A stretch of 33,595 bases of DNA from Neobacillus kokaensis (GTDB lineage: Bacteria; Bacillota; Bacilli; Bacillales; Cytobacillaceae), in assembly GCF_014656545.1 (NCBI RefSeq), contig NZ_BNDS01000026.1:16035-49629 (forward strand). Reading direction: 5' to 3'. The position numbers and the translations under genes are program-made. Under the pieces are notes generated by a model, which worked only from the letters and a program-made list of their open reading frames with translations, did not search any database and had not been told where the DNA came from. Below are positions 27,579 to 33,595 of the stretch, one piece after another (positions within the stretch are counted from its first letter, which is position 1; every line of letters starts with the position of its first letter).

Positions 27579-29174
27579 ATGCTGAGTTTGACAAAATCCC
27601 ACGACGCGCGTAAAAACGAAGCACTTCTGGTGCAAATAACGGGAAAGCAATTAAATATTGGAGAAAACCTTTTGGAGACAGAGCAGTTATTTCAAAATTG
27701 CCTAGCAAAGAAACCTGTCCCAGTTCCTGCAGCTAATCATAAAGGAGCACCTTTTTCACTTTCAAAAAAAATAGGAGAAATTTTATTTCTGCCCTTGTCA
27801 AAGCCTGCATTTATCTCTAATCCCTCAAACATTCATGTCGATTCTAATAAGAATGTTTATCCAGATTGGAAGGACACACTTGACCAAGAATACAGCCAGT
27901 TAAAGAAGTTGATAACCAAAGAGGTGAATGTCGTAGATTTCGGGGCAGTGGGTGACGGTAAAACGGATTGCACCAAAGCTTTTAAAAAAGCAATCGGCAC
28001 AGGAAGGGTTAAAGTTATCGTACCTGAAGGTGTTTTTATCACAAAAGGCCTTCGCCTGCCCTCCTGGACCTGGCTGACTGGTGCAGGAAAAGGTAGCACC
28101 ACGATAAAACTCCATTACCAAGCTGATAGAAGTTCTAGACTAATAACCAATGCTCATCATTGGCATGGGAACCATCATATCATGATAGAAGGGCTTCGTT
28201 TGGACTGGAATGTAGAGCGGCTTGGCAGTGAGTCCAAGACAAGTACGTGGGGCAATCATTCAAGCTGTTTAACATTCGCTAATGTTACATATGGCTGGAT
28301 CAAAGATATTGAGGCGGTTAATCCTGGACTCCATTGTATTGATATTACTTCGACACTTTACAATTATGCTGGAGATGGCAGGCGTGGCCGCGGTGGCAGC
28401 AAGTATGTCTGGGTCGATAACGTAAACGGCTATGGTTTCGGCGACGATGGGATTACTACCCATCATAGCGATTATATCTTAATTTCTCGTTCCCATCTGT
28501 GCGACCCGAGCGGCCGTGCTCACCGGAAAGGTTATTCCAATTCAAATGGAATTGAAATCGACGACGGCTCACAGAATGTCGTCCTTGTAAATAACTCAAC
28601 TGCAAGATGCTTTGGAGGTGTGGAAATAAAGGCACACCAGAATTCTTCTGCGGCCTCAAATGTACAGATTATCGGCCATATTTCTGTGAACGATAATCGG
28701 TCCTATAACTTTCGCCATATTGGCCATCACAAAATGGAGGATCCCGAATCAAAGACGGCCTTCAATATTATGGCGACAAATCTCGTTTCGATTGAACCCG
28801 TGTTTACCGATTTATATAAGGATTCAAAACCACGCGGCTTAGTAATTTCAGGCTATAAAAATGTGGTGATTAATCATTGTACCTTCATAGGCAATCTTGA
28901 TTACGATTATCGCGGCGGCCCAGTCGCCGCGATTCAGTATCGGGCAAGAAACGTAGTATTAACCAATATTTCTTTTAAAAATTTTTCCACAGCAGGTTCA
29001 GGCATTAAGATATTCGGCGGGAAAAACCGGGCTGATTCCATTATTATTCAAAATGTTGAGGTTACCTGCCCGACCAGCTCGTCCTTTGAACCAATCATGC
29101 CCGGCTCAGACCTTAAAGATCAAAAAATTAAAAATGTGAAGCAAATACGAGAACCTGGTCTACCTAAAAGTTAA
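27579..29174 (+). CDS. Right-handed parallel beta-helix protein (pectate-lyase superfamily)
   Basis: 531 residues. From about residue 112 the sequence shows the entry motif VNVVDFGAVGDGKTDCTKAF of Pectate_lyase_3/GH28-like proteins. About ten beta-helix rungs follow, with recurring Asn, Gly and Val/Ile (for example NGIEIDDGSQNVVLVNNSTA and VVINHCTFIGN). Members cut or bind polysaccharides and include phage tail spikes, epimerases and pectinases. Acidic and His residues (GDDGITTHHSD) could form an active site. There is no signal peptide. The first 110 residues have no recognisable domain. GGAG lies 9 nt before the ATG. No phage genes are nearby. Substrate and location are unknown. Confidence 0.8.
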   Translation: MLSLTKSHDARKNEALLVQITGKQLNIGENLLETEQLFQNCLAKKPVPVPAANHKGAPFSLSKKIGEILFLPLSKPAFISNPSNIHVDSNKNVYPDWKDTLDQEYSQLKKLITKEVNVVDFGAVGDGKTDCTKAFKKAIGTGRVKVIVPEGVFITKGLRLPSWTWLTGAGKGSTTIKLHYQADRSSRLITNAHHWHGNHHIMIEGLRLDWNVERLGSESKTSTWGNHSSCLTFANVTYGWIKDIEAVNPGLHCIDITSTLYNYAGDGRRGRGGSKYVWVDNVNGYGFGDDGITTHHSDYILISRSHLCDPSGRAHRKGYSNSNGIEIDDGSQNVVLVNNSTARCFGGVEIKAHQNSSAASNVQIIGHISVNDNRSYNFRHIGHHKMEDPESKTAFNIMATNLVSIEPVFTDLYKDSKPRGLVISGYKNVVINHCTFIGNLDYDYRGGPVAAIQYRARNVVLTNISFKNFSTAGSGIKIFGGKNRADSIIIQNVEVTCPTSSSFEPIMPGSDLKDQKIKNVKQIREPGLPKS

Positions 29175-29245
29175 GTGTTTGGGGGCTGGTGAAAACAAAT
29201 TAAAAAAGAACCCGTTATTTAGGACAGAAAAAAGTGAACATATTT

Positions 29246-29276
29246 AAAGCGCCGGAAATCCATTCCGACGCTTTTT
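29246..29276. terminator. Terminator between beta-helix and DUF1836 genes
   Basis: AAAGCG pairs with CGCTTT and GGAA with TTCC, and the hairpin is followed by a T run. It serves the plus-strand gene that stops at 29174 and touches the end of the minus-strand gene. Confidence 0.8.
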
Positions 29277-29869
29277 TATTTTTGCCGTTTAACTTCTTTT
29301 TCAGCTGTTAATTCATCAACGAGCTTTTCGGCGACCTTGCGATATAAACTGCTCATATGGACGAGTGATGAAATCATCAAAACCTGTTCTAAATAATGTG
29401 AATTTCCATCTTGTCCATCAGTGATTTCTTCCTTCACTTCCTTTACCCTTTGAAAAATATCTTCTTTAAAATCAGCGGCATTTCTTTTTGTTAGCTCGAG
29501 ATAACTATTATAAAAAGAATCTAGATCTAAATCCTCCGCGAGAATCTTTTGGTTAAGACCATCCAAGGTCGTCTTTATATCATTGATTGATAGTGCACCT
29601 TTAAGCTGATAAATCAAACTGATTAATATGAGATGCTCTTTTGAGTACTTTTTATTTTTAATCGGAAAAATAAGTCTTCCTTTTGCATAATTATTAATCA
29701 TCGTTTTAGTCAGGACTTTTTCCTCTTCATTCCGTTTTGAATCAGCAAATTTATTTTCAAACAGCTGAATGACTTGGTCCATATATAAATCGATCTTCGG
29801 AATTTCATTTAATTGTAGGTTTGCTTCTAAGTCCAGCTGTTCGATGATTTGATTGATTTTTGTGTCCAT
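29276..29869 (-). CDS. DUF1836-type protein, probable MerR-like DNA-binding regulator
   Basis: A 197-residue cytosolic protein. Residues about 55-105 (VLTKTMINNYAKGRL, then KYSKEHLILISLIYQLKG) follow the DUF1836 pattern. It resembles a MerR-like winged helix in which the 'TKTMINNYAKGRLI' helix contacts DNA. The C-terminal half is helical and may dimerise or sense a ligand. I chose the ATG at 29869 because CGGAG lies 8 nt upstream. The ATG at 29893 has no ribosome site. It is divergent from a hemolysin III gene whose start region carries an inverted repeat, so it may control that gene; this is inference. Confidence 0.75.
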   Translation of the reverse strand: MDTKINQIIEQLDLEANLQLNEIPKIDLYMDQVIQLFENKFADSKRNEEEKVLTKTMINNYAKGRLIFPIKNKKYSKEHLILISLIYQLKGALSINDIKTTLDGLNQKILAEDLDLDSFYNSYLELTKRNAADFKEDIFQRVKEVKEEITDGQDGNSHYLEQVLMISSLVHMSSLYRKVAEKLVDELTAEKEVKRQK

Positions 29870-29926
29870 CTTGTGATCTCCGTTCGTGTACATGATTATT
29901 TTTTATTATACATGATGGGTTTGTTG

Positions 29927-29955
29927 TTGACTAGGTATTAATATAGCTGTATCAT
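29927..29955 (+). promoter_or_regulatory. Promoter of the hemolysin III gene
   Basis: TTGACT at 29927-29932, a 17-nt spacer and TATCAT at 29950-29955 form a good sigma-A promoter 48 bp before the GTG start. Confidence 0.75.
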
Positions 29956-29958
29956 TAT

Positions 29959-29979
29959 ATGTAGTTATAAGAACTACAT
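29959..29979. promoter_or_regulatory. Inverted repeat at the transcription start, operator candidate
   Basis: ATGTAGTT and AACTACAT are perfect 8-bp arms around a 5-nt centre, starting 4 bp after the -10 hexamer, so they cover the predicted transcription start. The location suits a repressor operator, and the divergent DUF1836-type gene is an obvious candidate. Confidence 0.6.
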
Positions 29980-30002
29980 GTTGCGTTAGGGGGCAATTTA
30001 TT

Positions 30003-30650
30003 GTGAGCAATTACATTCGGGAACCTATTAATGGATTAACGCATTTGGCCGGAGCAATTCTATCATTCATCGGACTTTTGGCAATGGTGATTAAAGCATC
30101 GATTACGATGCCATCACCGCTGGCCATTACGGCTGTTATTATTTTCGGCATCAGCATGATTTTGCTTTATTCAGCTTCAGCAACCTATCACATGGTGATT
30201 GCTAAAGATAAGGTCATCGCCTTTTTAAGACGATTGGACCATTCCATGATTTTCGTGTTAATTGCCGGAACGTATACACCGTTTTGTTTTATTAGCTTAA
30301 ATGGAAAAACTGGTGCAATTTTATTCTCAATTATTGCTGCCGTTGCGATTAGCGGCGTTGTGTTTAAAATGGTCTGGTTCCAATGTCCTCGCTGGATTTC
30401 AACCGCTTTATATCTTGCTATGGGCTGGATGGTTGTGTTTGTGTTCTCACCTCTTGCGGGCAGTTTAAATCCAATAGGATTATTTTTGTTGGTACTGGGC
30501 GGGATTTTCTATACAGTGGGCGGTGTGATTTACGGAGCAAAGCCGAAGTTCTTACAATTAAAAAATTGGGGCTTTCACGAAATATTTCACATTTTTATTT
30601 TACTAGGAAGTTTGGCACATTTTTTAAGCGTGTTTTTATATGTGATTTAA
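30003..30650 (+). CDS. Hemolysin III / PAQR-family membrane protein (TrhA-like)
   Basis: 215 residues with seven membrane spans. It carries the conserved metal-site motifs of the HlyIII/PAQR family: Ser and His in YSASATYHM, Asp in RRLDHSMIF, and the two His in GFHEIFHIFILLGSLAHF. GTYTPF is also typical. Family members act in membrane homeostasis and fluidity. The 'hemolysin' label comes from a B. cereus relative and does not show toxicity. The start is GTG with AGGGGG 9 nt upstream. Confidence 0.9.
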   Translation: MSNYIREPINGLTHLAGAILSFIGLLAMVIKASITMPSPLAITAVIIFGISMILLYSASATYHMVIAKDKVIAFLRRLDHSMIFVLIAGTYTPFCFISLNGKTGAILFSIIAAVAISGVVFKMVWFQCPRWISTALYLAMGWMVVFVFSPLAGSLNPIGLFLLVLGGIFYTVGGVIYGAKPKFLQLKNWGFHEIFHIFILLGSLAHFLSVFLYVI

Positions 30651-30659
30651 TAGAATAAG

Positions 30660-30693
30660 AAAACGACCGTGGAACCGTTCCATGGTCGTTTTT
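30660..30693. terminator. Bidirectional terminator between hemolysin III and DUF488 genes
   Basis: AAACGACC pairs with GGTCGTTT and TGGAAC with GTTCCA, with T-rich ends on both strands. It begins 10 bp past the plus-strand stop and overlaps the stop codon of the minus-strand gene. Confidence 0.85.
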
Positions 30694-31060
30694 AGTTTTT
30701 GATTCGATTCATAAGTTCCTCATACAGGACAATGGCATGATTATAGACAGGATCCTTCGCGCCATATAAAAGTGTCACCGGCTCTTTAGAGGCAATATCA
30801 AAAATTTGCTGGGCTGCTTGGGATTGCGGACCTCCACTTCCAAGCTCTTGTATATAGCGCTGGCGGAACTCAGAAAACAACTCCGGCTTATGGCAAAACC
30901 ATTTTCTTAAGTCCGGGCTCGGAGCAACCTCTTTCAACCAAAAGGATAGCCTAGCATTCTCCTTCGATATCCCTCGCGGCCACAACCGGTCTACCAATAT
31001 CCGGCACCCATCCCCCTCATCATACGGATCATAAATGCGTTTTAAGTATATATTTGGCAT
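30692..31060 (-). CDS. DUF488-family protein (YeaO-like)
   Basis: A 122-residue cytosolic protein with the full DUF488 pattern: LKRIYDPYDEGDGCRILVDR, then LWPRGISKE, then LSFWLKEVAPSPDLRKWF, and the C-terminal TLLYGAKDPVYNHA. The family is widespread and small, and its biochemical role is not established. The conserved RLWPRG segment suggests phosphate or nucleotide binding. AAGGGGGC precedes the ATG. It is a single gene, separated from the peptidase unit by a compound palindromic repeat. Confidence 0.88.
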   Translation of the reverse strand: MPNIYLKRIYDPYDEGDGCRILVDRLWPRGISKENARLSFWLKEVAPSPDLRKWFCHKPELFSEFRQRYIQELGSGGPQSQAAQQIFDIASKEPVTLLYGAKDPVYNHAIVLYEELMNRIKN

Positions 31061-31083
31061 TATTAGCCCCCTTATATTGTAGC

Positions 31084-31203
31084 GGTGTCAGGCACCACCA
31101 ATAGACACTTTAGCCATTTTCTCCACCCTGGACGGACACGCTCGTTTTCAGGTGAAGTGTCCACTGGTGGGGGACAAATGTCCATGAGTGGTGTCAGGCA
31201 CAC
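31084..31203. repeat. Compound palindromic repeat, copy 4
   Basis: GGTGTCAGGCACCACC at 31084 and GGTGTCAGGCACAC at 31190-31203 lie in the same orientation at the two ends of a 120-bp block. Inside are AGTGTCCACTGGTGG and GGACAAATGTCC, the same inner motif as copy 2. This looks like two copies of the element in tandem, partly decayed, between the DUF488 and helix-turn-helix genes. Confidence 0.85.
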
Positions 31204-31209
31204 AATATT

Positions 31210-31440
31210 TTAATCTTCGTCCTTAACATCCAAGTCCTCGGGAATTGGTTCGTTTAGGATCTCTTCAATTAGTTGTTTGTATTTTTCCACTTGTTTTAGG
31301 TGGGTGTTGAATTGTGCCTTGTAAATCAGGTATTCGTTCCCGTCATAGAGGGCGCGGATTTTTTTCTGCTGGATTAGTTTTTCAACTGTCGCTTCAGGAA
31401 CTGAAAGGTATTCAGCTGTTTCCTTCACTGTTAGATACAT
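31210..31440 (-). CDS. Small helix-turn-helix protein (excisionase-family fold)
   Basis: A 76-residue protein whose N-terminal 50 residues fit the excisionase/HTH_17 fold: YLTVKETAEYLSVPEATVEKL, then a wing region IRALYDGNEYLIYKAQF. The C-terminal acidic tail (EPIPEDLDVKDED) is short. Such proteins bind DNA weakly or assist other factors. The start lies 4 bp from the stop of the DmpA-like gene, so it is cotranscribed with two peptidase genes. No phage integrase is nearby. The ribosome site is weak, suggesting coupling. Confidence 0.8.
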   Translation of the reverse strand: MYLTVKETAEYLSVPEATVEKLIQQKKIRALYDGNEYLIYKAQFNTHLKQVEKYKQLIEEILNEPIPEDLDVKDED

Positions 31441-31444
31441 ATGC

Positions 31445-32479
31445 TTAATTACTCTCTTTCATAAAGTCTAAGTGTTCCACAACTCTGCCCGCTCTTCCTT
31501 TGGTCGAAGCTGCTTGTGATAATGAATTAAGAATCGCTTCCTCCGTCGCCTCTGCTGCGGCGGCAAATAGGCCGTTCATTAGCGAGTGATCTTCACGAAC
31601 CTGCGTCCTAGTCTCCGTCGTTACCCCATCTGCAAAATGCGCAATTTTATGAGCCGTAGACAAAGCTATCACGATATCCCCGCTGCCATGGCTGTAATGA
31701 CTGCCTGTTCTTCCTAGGCCAATACCGCACCGCTTTGCCACTCTCAGCAGCTGCCGGTCACTTAAAGGGGCATCAGTCGCCAACACGATAATAATGGAGC
31801 CGTCCGAAGTCTCAGAAATTCCATTCCCACTCGTATATTGGAACGAGCGAAATTCTTCCCTCCGGCCAAAATTGCTTAAAACCATACATCCTACCGTATA
31901 TCCTTCCACAATCCGCGAAGAAGAGCCTATTCCGCCCTTATGGCCAAAACAAACCATTCCTTTACCCGCACCAACAGCACCTTCCTCGGCTCGATTAGTT
32001 GTAGCTTTTTTAATTGCCTCAATCGCATGCTCAGGCTTAACCGGGAATAATCGAATAGAATTCAAATAGCTGTCATTACACTCGCCTATAACAACATTAA
32101 TCGTTCCGGTAGTGTCGCCGATTTCCGGATTTTCGTCAAGCATATACTCAAGCGTACCTTGTGCTGCGGCCGGCACTCCAAACGTATTCGTTAACATGAT
32201 TGGCGATTCGAGGACACCCAATTCATTAACCTGCACAAGCCCGGTTGTTTTTCCAAAGCCATTGATGACATAACTTGCCGCCGTTACTTTTTCTTTAAAC
32301 AAGTTTCCTCCATGGGGTAAAATCGCTGTCACACCAGTGCAGGCATACTCATTACCTTCCTCATCAAGCGGATAGTCGAGAGTTACATGCCCCACCCGGA
32401 CACCTTCAACATCGGTGATACAGTTTTTCTTCCCTGCCGGCAGTTTGCCGATGGTCAAACCTAATTCTCTAATCTTCAT
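31445..32479 (-). CDS. P1-family peptidase (DmpA-like aminopeptidase)
   Basis: 344 residues of the DmpA/ornithine-acetyltransferase fold (S58). These enzymes cleave themselves before a catalytic Ser and then release N-terminal D- or L-amino acids or beta-peptides. The N-terminal motif ITDVEGVRVGHVTLDY is present, as are ECNDSYLN and GAVGAGKGMVCFGHKGGIG. The likely self-cleavage site is Gly-Ser in TSDGSIIIVLATDAPL. Its ATG overlaps the dipeptidase stop as ATGA, so the two are translated together. Confidence 0.9.
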   Translation of the reverse strand: MKIRELGLTIGKLPAGKKNCITDVEGVRVGHVTLDYPLDEEGNEYACTGVTAILPHGGNLFKEKVTAASYVINGFGKTTGLVQVNELGVLESPIMLTNTFGVPAAAQGTLEYMLDENPEIGDTTGTINVVIGECNDSYLNSIRLFPVKPEHAIEAIKKATTNRAEEGAVGAGKGMVCFGHKGGIGSSSRIVEGYTVGCMVLSNFGRREEFRSFQYTSGNGISETSDGSIIIVLATDAPLSDRQLLRVAKRCGIGLGRTGSHYSHGSGDIVIALSTAHKIAHFADGVTTETRTQVREDHSLMNGLFAAAAEATEEAILNSLSQAASTKGRAGRVVEHLDFMKESN

Positions 32480-33411
32480 TTCCGTACCCCCGGCAGATGA
32501 TCCAGAAAGTTTTGCGACGCAAATCCCCTGACCTCATCTTCAGAATAATATTTTTGTAATTCATTTATCAGGTTTTGACTTTTAGAAGCATCCTCCAAGT
32601 TCACGACAAATTGGGAAATCCCATCAAAGTCAGAACCAAGGCCAATATTTTTCACCCCGCCCAACCCGCAAAAATGATCGATATGATTAATTAGGTCCGG
32701 AATGGTTGCATCTCCTGTCTCTTTAATAAATGGCGGATGGTACACCACATGAACCATGGCGCCCTTTTTAAACATTGCGATGGCCTGTTCATCTGTTAAA
32801 TTCCGCGGGTGGTTGCATAGAGCCCTAGCATTGGAATGACTGGCAATCGGATAATCGGCGAGCTCAATAACCTCCCATATTCCCTTATCACTTAAATGAG
32901 AAATATCGGTGAAAATTTTGTGCTCGTTATTAAAATCCACAATTTCTTTTCCAAAGAGCGTCAGCCCGCCGCCGCGCGGTTCGCCAGCGCCATCTGCTGC
33001 CAGGTTGGCATTGTTCCATGTGAGTCCGACCAAACGTACGCCAAGTTGATGAAGAATTCTCAGCTTTAGCAGATCGTTGCCAATCGCATCGACACCCTCT
33101 AATGTTAGCATTGCACCTATTTGTCCGATATTTAACCGGTCAAAATCGGACCATGCTTTGATATGTACCATGTCGGGATTTTTCCCGAGCACTTCTTTGT
33201 AAAAATAATCGACTTGTCCTAGAGCCGCTTGGAATTTTTGATCAGACGGAATATCCGGCTCGATAAAGATTGCAAAACACTGGACCTTGACCTGGCCCTT
33301 TTGTAACCGGCTTTTGTTCGCCTGCAATTCAGGGGAATCCGCAAATCGAAGGGAGCCTTTTGTTTCCTGTAGCTTTAACAAAACATCGCAATGTAGGTCG
33401 ATGATATTCAA
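32476..33411 (-). CDS. Membrane-dipeptidase-type (M19) zinc dipeptidase
   Basis: About 311 residues, cytosolic here since no signal peptide is seen. Metal ligands appear in order: His7-x-Asp9 in IIDLHCDVLL, Glu in LEGVDAIG, His in DISHLS and in ASHSNARALC, and Asp in IGLGSDFDGI. The family hydrolyses dipeptides, including ones with D-residues. I chose the TTG at 33411, because AAAGGGGTGGG lies 6 nt upstream. The in-frame ATG at 33444 lacks a ribosome site. It is the first gene of the unit with the DmpA-like peptidase and the small HTH protein, suggesting use of peptides or cell-wall fragments. Confidence 0.9.
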   Translation of the reverse strand: MNIIDLHCDVLLKLQETKGSLRFADSPELQANKSRLQKGQVKVQCFAIFIEPDIPSDQKFQAALGQVDYFYKEVLGKNPDMVHIKAWSDFDRLNIGQIGAMLTLEGVDAIGNDLLKLRILHQLGVRLVGLTWNNANLAADGAGEPRGGGLTLFGKEIVDFNNEHKIFTDISHLSDKGIWEVIELADYPIASHSNARALCNHPRNLTDEQAIAMFKKGAMVHVVYHPPFIKETGDATIPDLINHIDHFCGLGGVKNIGLGSDFDGISQFVVNLEDASKSQNLINELQKYYSEDEVRGFASQNFLDHLPGVRK

Positions 33412-33493
33412 AAACGCCCACCCCTTTCTTAAAAATTTTATCATAAATAGGTTGGCGGGGTGATGGTGTCTATTTGAAATATTGTTTAGAGAT

Positions 33494-33595
33494 TATTGGC
33501 GACTTTGGCTCCTATTTTTTCTGTCTTTCGGTCGCCTATACCCCTTCTACGCTACCCACGGACGCTTTTTCTCCGTCTCTCGGTCGCCAATACCC
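33494..33595. repeat. Repeat array at the window edge, about 52-bp period
   Basis: TATTGGCGAC at 33494-33503 faces CGGTCGCCTATA (33529-33540), and CGGTCGCCAATA recurs at 33581-33592, 52 bp later. The ends are inverse complements, as in the 24761 array, whose third unit also opens TATTGGCGAC. The array is cut off by the end of the window. Confidence 0.75.

Noticed and set aside
27579..29174. Phage tail spike within a prophage
   Set aside because: The beta-helix fold fits, but no integrase, capsid, tail or lysis gene lies in the window, so a prophage cannot be supported.

Overview
The window reads as a chromosomal segment of a low-to-medium G+C Gram-positive bacterium of the Bacillaceae (Bacillus, Neobacillus or a near relative). 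The evidence is strong AGGAGG-type ribosome sites with frequent TTG and GTG starts, a leucine T-box leader, CodY and CcpA operator sequences, and an ilv-leu cluster like that of Bacillus. I cannot name the species. There are no rRNA or tRNA genes, no CRISPR array, no insertion sequence with a transposase and no phage structural module.

Layout. 1-2030: a small lipoprotein, two small proteins of unknown function and a HAD phosphatase. 2060-6094 (minus): a fatty-acid degradation operon of acyl-CoA dehydrogenase (broken by a 1-nt frameshift), thiolase and acyl-CoA synthetase, preceded by a perfect CodY box and a cre-like site. 6280-8606: an MFS transporter and a divergent D-2-hydroxyacid dehydrogenase. 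8666-13525 (minus): a GNAT acetyltransferase, an RtcB-type RNA ligase and a large TPR plus dynamin-like GTPase. 13526-14358: an 830-bp AT-rich control region. 14359-24691: the complete branched-chain operon ilvD-ilvB-ilvH-ilvC-leuA-leuB-leuC-leuD, with a Leu T-box between ilvD and ilvB. 24735-27451 (minus): a truncated GNAT gene, a DUF3892-like gene, and an ECF sigma factor with an overlapping putative anti-sigma gene. 27579-29174: a parallel beta-helix (pectate-lyase-like) protein. 29276-30650: a divergent pair of a DUF1836-type regulator (minus) and a hemolysin III/PAQR membrane protein. 30692-33411 (minus): a DUF488 protein and a three-gene unit of M19 dipeptidase, DmpA-like P1 peptidase and a small helix-turn-helix protein.

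How it works together. The eight-gene operon encodes the common steps of valine, isoleucine and leucine synthesis plus the whole leucine branch. No transaminase or threonine deaminase gene lies here. Its control appears layered: a consensus promoter with cre and CodY-like sites in front of ilvD, and tRNA-Leu sensing in front of ilvB. The beta-oxidation operon carries the same pair of global signals, CodY and CcpA, suggesting that both carbon supply and branched-chain amino acid level set the balance between synthesis and fatty-acid breakdown.

The least explained material is intergenic. A palindromic family with the core GGTGTCAGGCACC occurs at four sites, one inside the leu operon. There is a four-copy array with an exact 21-bp period, and two arrays of about 51 bp period whose units are bounded by ATTGGCRAC and GTYKCCAAT-like ends. 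These look like small non-coding repeats shaping intergenic regions. They and the divergent regulator/membrane-protein pair are the best leads for something undescribed.
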